DNA of 40,563 bases from JBPBQZ01 sp050955105 (lineage in GTDB: Bacteria; Pseudomonadota; Gammaproteobacteria; Burkholderiales; Burkholderiaceae), in NCBI GenBank assembly GCA_050955105.1, contig JBPBQZ010000061.1:1-40563 (forward strand), in the 5' to 3' direction. A program made the position numbers and the translations under genes. Below, one piece after another: positions 15,579 through 23,190 of this stretch (position 1 is its first letter; every line of letters starts with the position of its first letter). The notes under the pieces were generated by a model. That model was not told where the DNA came from, searched no databases, and was given only the letters and a program-made list of their open reading frames with translations.

Positions 15579-17195
15579 ATGTACTCCCTTTCCTTTTCGA
15601 GATTGCGCGGCATCGTCAATACGCTGACGCTCTCGCTCACCGCGCTATGCGCCGCGGCGCCTGCCGTGGTCGCCGCGCAAGGCACACCGGTTCGCGGCGG
15701 TACGCTGATTGCAGTCGTGCAGCCGGAACCGCAAGTACTGACCAGCGCCATCAACACAGGTAATCCAACCGGTGTCGTCTCGGTCAATATCTTCGATGGA
15801 CTGCTGAGCTATGACGAGAAGCTCGCACCGCAGCCGGCGCTGGCGCAAAGCTGGCAGATCTCGCAAGACGGCAAGTCGATTACCTTCCATCTGCGGCACG
15901 GTGTGAAATGGCATGACGGCGCACCGTTTACTTCGGCCGATGTGCGTTTTTCCGCACTGGAGATCTGGAAGAAGGTGCACCCGCGCGGACGCGTCACGTT
16001 TGCGGAATTGCGCGACGTCGAGACGCCCGACGCCTACACGGCGGTGTTCCGTCTGGACCATCCTTCGCCCGCCATCATGAGCGCGCTCAATGCGATGGAA
16101 GGCCAGATCCTGCCCGAACACATCTATGGCGGCACCGATATCGCCAAAACCGCGCTCAGCAAACCGCCGATCGGTACCGGACCGTTTCGCTTCAAGGAAT
16201 GGAAGAAGGGGCAGTACATCGAACTGGAGCGTAACCCCGATTATTGGGATAGCGGCAAACCTTATATCGACAAACTGATCTTCCGCATCATTCCTGATGC
16301 AGCCACCCGCTCCGCCGCGTTCGAGACGGGTGACGTGCAATATGGCGCTTACAGCATCGTGCCCTTGTCCGACGTGGCCCGCCTGACCAAGCTGCCAACG
16401 ATCGGTATCCAGACGCACGGATATGAATGGGGTGCGCCGTTCCTGACCCTCGAATTCAATCTGCGTCACGCGCCGTTGAACCAGTTGAAGGTAAGGCAGG
16501 CGATTGCCCAAGCGGTGGACAAGCGCGGCCTGATCGACACTGTCTGGTATGGCTTCGGCAAGCCCGCCACAGGCCCGGTGCCATCGCCGCTCAAGAATTT
16601 CTACACCGCGGACGTCCAGCATTACGACTACAACGTCGCGCAGGCCGAAAAGCTGCTCGACGCGGCCGGTTATCCCCGCAAAGCCGACGGCGTGCGTTTC
16701 AATCTCAGTATCGACTACATGGCCTACGGCGATGTTTATCGAGACAGCGCGGAATACTTGCGGCAGAACCTGAAGCGCGTAGGCATCAACGTCACGGTAC
16801 ATAACCAGGATTTGTCTACCTATGTGCGGCGCGTCTATAGCAACTACGATTTCGACCTGAACCTGGTGCAGATGTCGGCCTTCATGGACCCACAGATGGG
16901 CATTCACCGCCTGCTTAGCACGCGCGGTATCTCGCAAGGCATTCCATGGACCAATGCGTCAGGCTTCAGCAATGCCGAAATGGACAGGGTCATCGAGGCA
17001 TCGCAAACCGACAACGATCCAGCGCGGCGTACCGAAGAATTTCACCAGTTGCAGCGCATCTCGCAGCAGAACCTGCCACTGCTACCGCTCATCGAACTGC
17101 AGCATTTCACGCTGTATAACCGGCGCCTGCATGGTCTGAGCTCCGCGCCGGATGCCTCCGAGGCATCGCTGAAAGACGTGTGGCTCTCGCGCTGA
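15579..17195 (+). CDS. Dipeptide-type ABC transporter periplasmic binding protein (SBP family 5), copy 2
   Basis: This 538-residue paralogue of the 12328 gene shares nearly all landmark blocks: IAVVQPEP, NIFDGLLSYD, FHLRHGVKWHDG, LNAMEGQILPEHIYGGTD, ERNPDYWD and RQAIAQAVDKRGLIDTVWYG. The Sec signal peptide ends near VVAAQ (about residue 34). The differences cluster in stretches likely to line the ligand cleft (for example NTGQFSAF versus NLVQMSAF), suggesting a shifted ligand preference. It is the nearest receptor gene to the permease and ATPase genes, separated only by a hairpin and an SDR gene on the same strand. Copy 2 probably arose by tandem duplication, with the porin on the other strand in between. 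Confidence 0.94.
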   Translation: MYSLSFSRLRGIVNTLTLSLTALCAAAPAVVAAQGTPVRGGTLIAVVQPEPQVLTSAINTGNPTGVVSVNIFDGLLSYDEKLAPQPALAQSWQISQDGKSITFHLRHGVKWHDGAPFTSADVRFSALEIWKKVHPRGRVTFAELRDVETPDAYTAVFRLDHPSPAIMSALNAMEGQILPEHIYGGTDIAKTALSKPPIGTGPFRFKEWKKGQYIELERNPDYWDSGKPYIDKLIFRIIPDAATRSAAFETGDVQYGAYSIVPLSDVARLTKLPTIGIQTHGYEWGAPFLTLEFNLRHAPLNQLKVRQAIAQAVDKRGLIDTVWYGFGKPATGPVPSPLKNFYTADVQHYDYNVAQAEKLLDAAGYPRKADGVRFNLSIDYMAYGDVYRDSAEYLRQNLKRVGINVTVHNQDLSTYVRRVYSNYDFDLNLVQMSAFMDPQMGIHRLLSTRGISQGIPWTNASGFSNAEMDRVIEASQTDNDPARRTEEFHQLQRISQQNLPLLPLIELQHFTLYNRRLHGLSSAPDASEASLKDVWLSR

Positions 17196-17205
17196 AACCA
17201 ATGTT

Positions 17206-17239
17206 GGCAGCGGCCCGCGCCCATTGCGCGGCCGCTGCC
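17206..17239 (+). terminator. Strong hairpin after binding-protein gene 2
   Basis: A perfect ten-base stem (GGCAGCGGCC with GGCCGCTGCC) has an inner GCGC/GCGC stem after a bulged C and a CCATT loop. It starts 11 bases after the stop. No T-run follows, so read-through into the SDR and transporter genes is likely. Such hairpins commonly stabilise the receptor mRNA relative to the membrane genes. Confidence 0.5.
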
Positions 17240-17264
17240 CCAAAACCGGAAGTCTTGCCAAGCC

Positions 17265-18050
17265 ATGCAACTACATCTCGAAAACAAGCTGGTCGTCATT
17301 ACCGGAGGCAGCAAAGGCATAGGGCTGGCCTGTGCATCTGCCTTTGCCGCTGAGGGTGCGCGCGTCGTCCTGGTGTCGCGTGATCCCGAAAACCTTGCGG
17401 CAGCCCGGGCGCTGCTGCGCGAGGCCGGTGTCGACGCCGCCGGCTACGCTGCCAATCTGTCGCATTACGCCGAAGCGCAACGCGTAATCACCGAAATCGA
17501 GGCTCAGCAAGGCCCCATCGAGATCCTTATCAACAGCGCCGGCGCGGCCAAGCGCAACGACCCGGCGCTCCTGGACGGCGACGCCATCAGGGCCGGCATG
17601 GAAGCCAAATTCTTTCCGGTAGCCAACGCGCAGCAAGCGGTGCTCGCGCCGATGCGCCAACGCCAGCACGGCGTCATCGTCAATATCGTCGGCACCGGCG
17701 GCAAAGTGCCGACGGTGACCCATGTCGCGGGCGGCGCGGCCAACGCTGCGCTAATGTTGTCGACCGTCGCACAGGCCACGTATTACGCGGCGCTTGGCAT
17801 CCGCATCAACGCCATCAACCCGGGCCACACCCTGACCGGGCGCGTGCAGCAATCGGTCGACGTCGATGCACAGCGCTTCGGCATCTCGCAAGAGGAAGCG
17901 CTGGCGCGCGGCCAGGCCAGTGTGCCGCTCGGCCGCTACGGCCGCCCGGAAGAAATCGCCGACGTCGCATTGTTTCTGGCAAGCGAGCGTGCCAGCTATG
18001 TAGTGGGCGCGATCGTCCCGGTCGACGGTGGTCGCAACCCGCTAATCTGA
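17265..18050 (+). CDS. SDR-family protein lacking the classical catalytic residues
   Basis: This 261-residue protein has a normal SDR cofactor half: ITGGSKGIG at residues 12-20, an Arg after strand two (VSRD) suggesting NADP(H), and INSAG at 89-93. It also has a normal C-terminal half (INAINPG, GRYGRPEEIADVALFLASE, VPVDGG). In the active-site segment, however, the YxxxK motif is replaced: HVAGGAANAAL at 153-163 puts His153 at the Tyr position and Gly157 at the Lys position, and the preceding Ser strand reads NIVGTGGK. Classical SDR chemistry therefore looks unlikely. It may use His153 differently or serve another role. It lies between receptor and permease genes of a putative organosulfur locus. 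The fold is certain; the activity is not. Confidence 0.88.
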   Translation: MQLHLENKLVVITGGSKGIGLACASAFAAEGARVVLVSRDPENLAAARALLREAGVDAAGYAANLSHYAEAQRVITEIEAQQGPIEILINSAGAAKRNDPALLDGDAIRAGMEAKFFPVANAQQAVLAPMRQRQHGVIVNIVGTGGKVPTVTHVAGGAANAALMLSTVAQATYYAALGIRINAINPGHTLTGRVQQSVDVDAQRFGISQEEALARGQASVPLGRYGRPEEIADVALFLASERASYVVGAIVPVDGGRNPLI

Positions 18051-18178
18051 GACATCGCACAATTTGAGATAACGGCCGCGCAGTCAAGAGAAAGCGCCGC
18101 GAGCGCTTCCCCAAAACACGCCTATCGATATGACAATACGAGATTTGCGCAGCGCGGCATCGTCGCTAGACTCTGCTG

Positions 18179-19162
18179 ATGAAACCCTTGCTTGTCTATA
18201 CCGCGCGCCGCGCTGCGCAAGCTTTGCCTACTGTCGCGGTCATCGTCGTGCTCAACTATGTGCTGCTGCGCCTGGCGCCGGGTGATCTCGTCGACGTCAT
18301 GGCCGGTGAATCAGGCTCGGCCACGCCGGAGTATATGAGTCAGTTGCGCCACCAGTTCAGCCTCGACCTGCCGCCCTGGCAGTTGTTCTGGCACTACTTG
18401 CTCAATCTGGCGCACTTCAATCTCGGCTTTTCTTTTCGCTACGGCGAAGCCGTTTCAGCGCTGATTGCCGAACGTCTCCCCGCCACGCTATTGCTGATGT
18501 TGAGCGCCGTCGCGGTCGCGCTGGTAGTGGGCGTAGCGCTGGGCGTACTCGCAGCACGCTATCGCGGCAGCGTGCTGGACGAGGCCATCTCATTTTTTTC
18601 GACAGCCGGCTTTGCCATGCCCCTATTCTGGGTCGGCTTGATGCTGATCGTGCTGTTCTCGGTCACCTTGCGCTGGTTGCCATCGGCTGGCATGACCACC
18701 ATCGGCGGCGACTTCGATGGCTTCTGGCCACATCTCGGTGATGTCGCGCTGCATCTCATATTGCCTGCGGGCACGCTCGCCCTATTCTTCGTCGCCATCT
18801 ATGCACGCATGACGCGCGCCGCGATGCTCGAAGTGTACGGGCTCGATTTCGTGCGCACCGCGCGCGCCAAAGGCATCTCGGAAAGCCGCGTGGTAGTCAG
18901 GCACGTACTGCGCAATGCCCTGCTTCCTATCGTCACGCTGACCGGGCTGCAACTCGGCACGCTGCTTGGCGGCTCGGTGGTGGTCGAGTCGGTATTTGCC
19001 TGGCCCGGCCTCGGACAACTTGCCTTCGACGCGGTGTTCCAGCGCGATCTGAACCTCCTGCTCGGCGTGTTCCTTTGCAGTTCACTGCTGGTGATTATCG
19101 TCAACCTGCTGGTGGACGTCGTGTATGCGCTGCTCGACCCACGCATCGAGGTAGCGCGATGA
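18179..19162 (+). CDS. Dipeptide-type ABC transporter permease, DppB-like
   Basis: This 327-residue inner-membrane permease has about six membrane helices. The N-terminal part includes the LRLAPGDLVDVMAGE block of the OppB/DppB group (residues about 38-53), and the EAA-like loop that contacts the ATPases is at about 218-240 (YGLDFVRTARAKGISESRVVVRH, in part). GGSVVVESVFAWPGLGQLAFDAV near residue 265 is also characteristic. It would form the transmembrane channel with the next gene product. Its stop overlaps the next start as ATGA, indicating translational coupling. The ribosome site before its own ATG is poor. The preceding 128-base spacer shows no clear promoter. Confidence 0.94.
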   Translation: MKPLLVYTARRAAQALPTVAVIVVLNYVLLRLAPGDLVDVMAGESGSATPEYMSQLRHQFSLDLPPWQLFWHYLLNLAHFNLGFSFRYGEAVSALIAERLPATLLLMLSAVAVALVVGVALGVLAARYRGSVLDEAISFFSTAGFAMPLFWVGLMLIVLFSVTLRWLPSAGMTTIGGDFDGFWPHLGDVALHLILPAGTLALFFVAIYARMTRAAMLEVYGLDFVRTARAKGISESRVVVRHVLRNALLPIVTLTGLQLGTLLGGSVVVESVFAWPGLGQLAFDAVFQRDLNLLLGVFLCSSLLVIIVNLLVDVVYALLDPRIEVAR

Positions 19163-20085
19163 GCAGCGCGCCGCACGACGCGGGCTCGCTGAAAGCCCAG
19201 GCCACCGCGAAATTCAAGACAGCGCGCGCCGCCGGGCTTACCCATAGCCTGGGCCCCTGGGCACTGCCGCGACTACGCTGGCATTTCGGCGCGTGGCTGG
19301 GCTTGACGATTCTCGCTGCGCTGTTGATCGTGGCCGCCAGTGCGGGATGGTTCTATCCTGGCGACCCGCTCGATATCGTCGGCCGGCCGTCCTTATGGCC
19401 CGGTGTCGACCCGCACTTCGCGCTCGGCACCGACATGATGGGTCGCAACATGGCCGCCGGCATGGCGCACGGCGCACGCATCTCACTGGCGGTGGGCGCG
19501 GCGGCGGCATTGATCACGGTCCTCGTGGGTACTGCCATCGGTGCAGTGGCAGGCTACTTCGGCGGCGTTGTCGACGACCTCGCGATGCGCATTACCGAGA
19601 TGTTCCAGACCATGCCGAGCTTCCTCTTCACGGTCGTGCTGGTAGTGGTGTTCGGCTCTTCGCTACCGGTAATCACGCTCGCCATCGGCGCGACCTCCTG
19701 GCCGCAAGTGGCACGGCTGGTACGCGCCGAGGCCATGCGCGTGCGCGAAACCGATTTCGTGCGCGCTGCGACCACCATGGGCGTGGGCCATCTGCGCATG
19801 TTGCGCACGCACATCATCCCGAATAGCCTGGCGCCGGTCATCGTCTTGACCTCGATCCTGATCGGCCAAGCCATTTTGGTCGAGGCATCGCTATCGTTTC
19901 TCGGGCTCGGCGACCCCGCGGTCGTGTCGTGGGGCACCATGGTTGCCACCGGTCGGCCGCTGCTGCGCACTGCCTGGTATATGACGGCACTGCCGGGCGC
20001 GGCGATCTTCGTCTCGGTCATGAGCTTCATGCTGCTCGGCAACTGGCTGAACGACCGGCTCAACCCGCGCGACTCAAGCCATTGA
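19159..20085 (+). CDS. Dipeptide-type ABC transporter permease, DppC-like
   Basis: This 308-residue second permease subunit has an N-terminal cytoplasmic segment of about 40 residues and one early helix. It then has FALGTDMMGRNMAAGMAHGARISL, the OppC/DppC signature (shown in part), followed by five more helices. The EAA loop is at about residue 190 (ETDFVRAATTMGVGHLRML) and the end is the characteristic NWLNDRLNPR. The ATG at 19159 is chosen because it overlaps the DppB-like stop (ATGA); an upstream in-frame start at 19075 would lie deep inside that gene. It pairs with the DppB-like subunit and the two ATPases that follow. Confidence 0.94.
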   Translation: MSSAPHDAGSLKAQATAKFKTARAAGLTHSLGPWALPRLRWHFGAWLGLTILAALLIVAASAGWFYPGDPLDIVGRPSLWPGVDPHFALGTDMMGRNMAAGMAHGARISLAVGAAAALITVLVGTAIGAVAGYFGGVVDDLAMRITEMFQTMPSFLFTVVLVVVFGSSLPVITLAIGATSWPQVARLVRAEAMRVRETDFVRAATTMGVGHLRMLRTHIIPNSLAPVIVLTSILIGQAILVEASLSFLGLGDPAVVSWGTMVATGRPLLRTAWYMTALPGAAIFVSVMSFMLLGNWLNDRLNPRDSSH

Positions 20086-20093
20086 GAGCCACT

Positions 20094-21233
20094 ATGTCCT
20101 TGCTCACAGTTCAAGATCTGGTCGTCGGTTTTGGCGCAAAAGCTCGCGCAGGAGCGCCCGAGGCACTGGCCGTGGACCGCCTGTCGTTCAGCGTGGAAGC
20201 CGGCGAGACACTGGCCATCGTCGGTGAATCCGGCTGCGGCAAATCGGTGACGGCATTGGCCATCATGCGCTTGCTGAATCGCCAGCGTACGCACCTTGCC
20301 GGCTCCGTGCAGTTCGACGGCCGCGAGCTATCCGCTCTGTCGCCGCGCGCCATGCGTGGCGTGCGCGGCCGCGACATCGGCATGGTTTTTCAAGATCCGA
20401 TGTCGTCGCTCAATCCGGTGATGCGCATCGGCGACCAGTTGATCGAAGCCGTGCGCGCGCATCGCCCCCTCGCGCGCCGCGCCGCGCGCGCGGAAGCGCT
20501 GGCCCTGCTCGAAAGGGTGCGCATTCCCGAGGCCGAACGCCGTTTGCTCGACTATCCACACCGCCTCTCGGGCGGCATGCGCCAGCGTGTCGCCATCGCC
20601 ATGGCACTGGCTGGGCGCCCACGCATCCTCATCGCCGACGAACCGACCACCGCACTTGATGTAACGATCCAGGCGCAGATCCTGCAACTGCTCGCTGAAA
20701 TCCAGCGTGCCGACCATATGGCTGTAGTGCTGATCAGCCACGACTTAGGTGTTGTCTCAGAAATCGCCGACCGCGTCATGGTGATGTATGCCGGACGCAA
20801 GGTCGAAGAGCAAAGTGCCGCGCTGCTGTTTGCGCAGCCCTTGCATCCCTACACGCGAGGCTTGATCGCCGCGCGGCCACGCTTGACCAACTCCGGCGTG
20901 CGCGGCGGCGACCTGCCCGAGATACCCGGACTCGTACCGCTGCCGGGCGAGCGCAGCGACGGCTGCGCTTTCGCGCCACGCTGCCCGCGCGCAGGCAGCC
21001 AATGCCAGACCCTCGAACCGGCATTGCGTCGCTTCGATTTCGATGCACCGCCGCCGGAGATGCAGAGCGTGTCACGCAATCCCGACCCCGACACGCTCGA
21101 CGAACTCCGCCACGACGCGCATACGGCGCTTGCGGCCTGTCACTATCCCGTAATGCCCGCCACGGCGCCCGCCACCGTGCCCGCCACCGTGCCCGCCACC
21201 GTGCCCGCACCGCGCCTGGCAGAGGTCGCCTGA
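20094..21233 (+). CDS. ABC transporter ATPase, DppD-like
   Basis: This 379-residue ATPase has Walker A GESGCGKS (about residues 45-52), Q-loop FQDPMSSLNPV, ABC signature LSGGMRQRV, Walker B ILIADEPTTALD and the H-loop SHDLGVV. The C-terminal oligopeptide-transporter extension has the Cys pattern of the group in GCAFAPRCPRAGSQC, which in DppD/OppD-type subunits can bind an iron-sulfur cluster. The end is a low-complexity (PATV)n tail made by a 12-base tandem repeat. The ATG at 20094 is eight bases after the DppC-like stop with GAG upstream; a longer in-frame start lies inside the previous gene. Its stop overlaps the next start as TGATG. Confidence 0.94.
   Translation: MSLLTVQDLVVGFGAKARAGAPEALAVDRLSFSVEAGETLAIVGESGCGKSVTALAIMRLLNRQRTHLAGSVQFDGRELSALSPRAMRGVRGRDIGMVFQDPMSSLNPVMRIGDQLIEAVRAHRPLARRAARAEALALLERVRIPEAERRLLDYPHRLSGGMRQRVAIAMALAGRPRILIADEPTTALDVTIQAQILQLLAEIQRADHMAVVLISHDLGVVSEIADRVMVMYAGRKVEEQSAALLFAQPLHPYTRGLIAARPRLTNSGVRGGDLPEIPGLVPLPGERSDGCAFAPRCPRAGSQCQTLEPALRRFDFDAPPPEMQSVSRNPDPDTLDELRHDAHTALAACHYPVMPATAPATVPATVPATVPAPRLAEVA
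21155..21209 (+). repeat. 12-base tandem repeat in the DppD-like gene
   Basis: GCCCGCCACCGT is repeated exactly three times at 21167-21202, preceded by one degenerate copy (21155-21166) and followed by a partial copy. It encodes PAT(V/A) units at the protein's C-terminus. Gain or loss of a unit would change the tail by four residues without breaking the frame. Confidence 0.85.
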
Positions 21234-22285
21234 TGGCCAAGCTGCTCGAAGTCGAAGATCTGAGCGTCAGCTATCGCACGCCGCGCGGTCCGTTGCAGGC
21301 GGTAAGCCATGCGAGCTTCTCGATCCAAGCCGGCGAAACATTGGGATTGGTCGGCGAATCCGGCTGCGGCAAGTCGTCGTTGGCCAAAGCCATCGTGCGG
21401 CTCGCCGCGCCGAGCGCCGGCCAGATTCGTCTCGATGGTGTCGATATCGCCCACTTGTCGGGCGCGGCGCTGAAGGCGTTCCGGCCGCGCGTGCAGATCG
21501 TTTTTCAAGATCCGCTGGCGGCGCTCGACCCGCGCCGGCGCATTGGCGAATCGATCGCCGAACCACTGCTGGTGGCGCGCAAGCTCACGCGTGCCGCGCG
21601 CGATGCGCGCGTCATCGAGTTGATGCAGCAGGTAGGCTTGCGTGCCGAGTTCGCGGCGCGGCTGCCGCATGAACTGTCGGGCGGCCAGCGCCAACGCGTG
21701 GTGATCGCACGGGCGTTGGCATCCAATCCCAGCCTGCTGGTCTGCGACGAACCGGTCTCGGCGCTCGACGTCTCGCTGCAAGCGCAAATTCTCAACCTGC
21801 TTGCCAGCATCCAGCGCGAGCGCGGCGTCTCATACCTGCTCGTCAGCCACGATCTGTCAGTGGTCCAGCACTTGAGCGATCGCATCGCCGTGATGTATCT
21901 CGGCGAAATTATCGAGATAGGCGCGCGCGCCGCATTCTGGCGCAACCCCGCGCATCCTTACACGCGCGCGCTGATCGAATCCGTTCCCAAAATGCGCGGC
22001 GGCGGCGACGCCAGCGCGCAACGCATCGGCGACAAGCACGTGCTGGCGGGCGACTTGCCCAGTCCTTACGAGCCACCCTCCGGCTGCCGTTTCCGCACGC
22101 GTTGCCCGCATGCCATGCCGATCTGCGCCAGCCAGGCGCCGCCGCTGCGCCACATCGCCGACGACCACGCGGTCGCCTGCCATCTGTATGACCCCGCCAT
22201 CCCCGTCGCCGAGCCGCAGCAAGTCGGCCGCGCCGTTCCCCTCATCAAGGAAGCCTCCCGTGAGCGAAGTCCTGTCGCAGCCTGA
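21233..22285 (+). CDS. ABC transporter ATPase, DppF-like
   Basis: This 350-residue second ATPase has Walker A GESGCGKSS (about residues 41-49), VFQDPLAALDPR, signature LSGGQRQRV, Walker B LLVCDEPVSALDVS and H-loop SHDLSVV. The C-terminal oligopeptide domain has GCRFRTRCPHAMPIC with the paired Cys typical of DppF/OppF. It completes a BCDF transporter set with 18179-21233. The start at 21233 overlaps the previous stop by one base (TGATG). The aldolase-like gene starts at GTG 22260 inside its last codons, so translation is probably linked through all the transporter genes into the enzyme genes. Confidence 0.94.
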   Translation: MAKLLEVEDLSVSYRTPRGPLQAVSHASFSIQAGETLGLVGESGCGKSSLAKAIVRLAAPSAGQIRLDGVDIAHLSGAALKAFRPRVQIVFQDPLAALDPRRRIGESIAEPLLVARKLTRAARDARVIELMQQVGLRAEFAARLPHELSGGQRQRVVIARALASNPSLLVCDEPVSALDVSLQAQILNLLASIQRERGVSYLLVSHDLSVVQHLSDRIAVMYLGEIIEIGARAAFWRNPAHPYTRALIESVPKMRGGGDASAQRIGDKHVLAGDLPSPYEPPSGCRFRTRCPHAMPICASQAPPLRHIADDHAVACHLYDPAIPVAEPQQVGRAVPLIKEASRERSPVAA

Positions 22286-23093
22286 AGCATTGCAAACCCA
22301 TACCGGCGACGTGCCGAATCCAGCACTGGCGCGCCGCCAAGCCAGCGAGCAAGCGCGCCGCGATCTTGCCGCCGCGCATCGACTGGCGGTGTGGCACGAC
22401 ATGAGCGAAGGCATTTATAACCATCTGACGCTGGCGGTACCCGGTGCCGATGACCGCTTCCTGGTGCCGCCGTTCGGCTTGCACTGGGCCGAAGTCAACG
22501 CCAGCACGCTGCTCGAAGTGAGCTATGCGACCGGTCAGCGGCTGAGCGGCGCGGGCATCGTGCAACGCTCGGCCTATTGCATCCATGCGCCAATCCATCA
22601 GTCATCGCCGCGGCATGCGGCGGTGTTCCACACGCACATGCCCTACGCCGGCGCCTTCACGCGCCTGCAAGATCAACGACTGCGGCCGCTTGGCCAGACC
22701 GAGGCGCTGCTGCTCGACAAAATCGCCTACGACGACGCATACGACGGCCTCGCGCGCGACCCGTCCGAAGGCGAGCGGCTGGCACGCGTGCTCGGCGAGA
22801 AGTCGATCCTGTTCATGGCCAACCATGGCGTGCTGGTCACCGGCCGCACGGTAGCCGAAGCCTACGACCGGCTGTACTCGCTGGAGCGCGCTTGCAAGGT
22901 GCAATGGCTGGCACTCGCCAGCGGCCAGCCGCTCAAACCGCTGAGCGACGCACTGGTGGCAAAAGCCCAGGCGCAGATGAGCGGCACGCCGCTGCACGAC
23001 GCGGCGGCCGCAGCCTACAAGCCGGGCTATGAACTGCACTTCGACGCACTCAAGCGCTTGCTGCAACGCAAGGAGCCCGATTATCAAGATTGA
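22260..23093 (+). CDS. Class II aldolase/adducin family protein
   Basis: This 277-residue protein has the class II aldolase fold. The metal-binding His residues are H124 and H126 in FHTHMPYAGAF and H189 in MANHGVLVTG, which bind a divalent metal (usually Zn). NHLTLAVPG near residue 54 and the later AYDRLYSLERACK helix also match. Family members cleave or epimerise sugar phosphates, or decarboxylate; this subgroup, with FLVPPFGLHWAEV, lacks an assigned substrate. The start is GTG at 22260 with AAGGA ten bases upstream, overlapping the DppF-like gene by 26 bases. Position between an uptake system and a SfnB-like flavoprotein suggests it handles a carbon fragment of the imported compound, which is inference. 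Confidence 0.9.
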   Translation: MSEVLSQPEALQTHTGDVPNPALARRQASEQARRDLAAAHRLAVWHDMSEGIYNHLTLAVPGADDRFLVPPFGLHWAEVNASTLLEVSYATGQRLSGAGIVQRSAYCIHAPIHQSSPRHAAVFHTHMPYAGAFTRLQDQRLRPLGQTEALLLDKIAYDDAYDGLARDPSEGERLARVLGEKSILFMANHGVLVTGRTVAEAYDRLYSLERACKVQWLALASGQPLKPLSDALVAKAQAQMSGTPLHDAAAAAYKPGYELHFDALKRLLQRKEPDYQD

Positions 23094-23190
23094 CCGTCGA
23101 GCGCCGCGATGCTCGATTGCCTGATCTGCCGATTGCCGCCGACCGACGCGCGTGCTGTCTTTTCCTGTTTTCTTTTTGAGCCAAACGTCT

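Noticed and set aside
15645..16937. A 430-codon frame opposite binding protein 2
   Set aside because: Antisense shadow of a conserved gene; no ribosome site, no recognisable motif.
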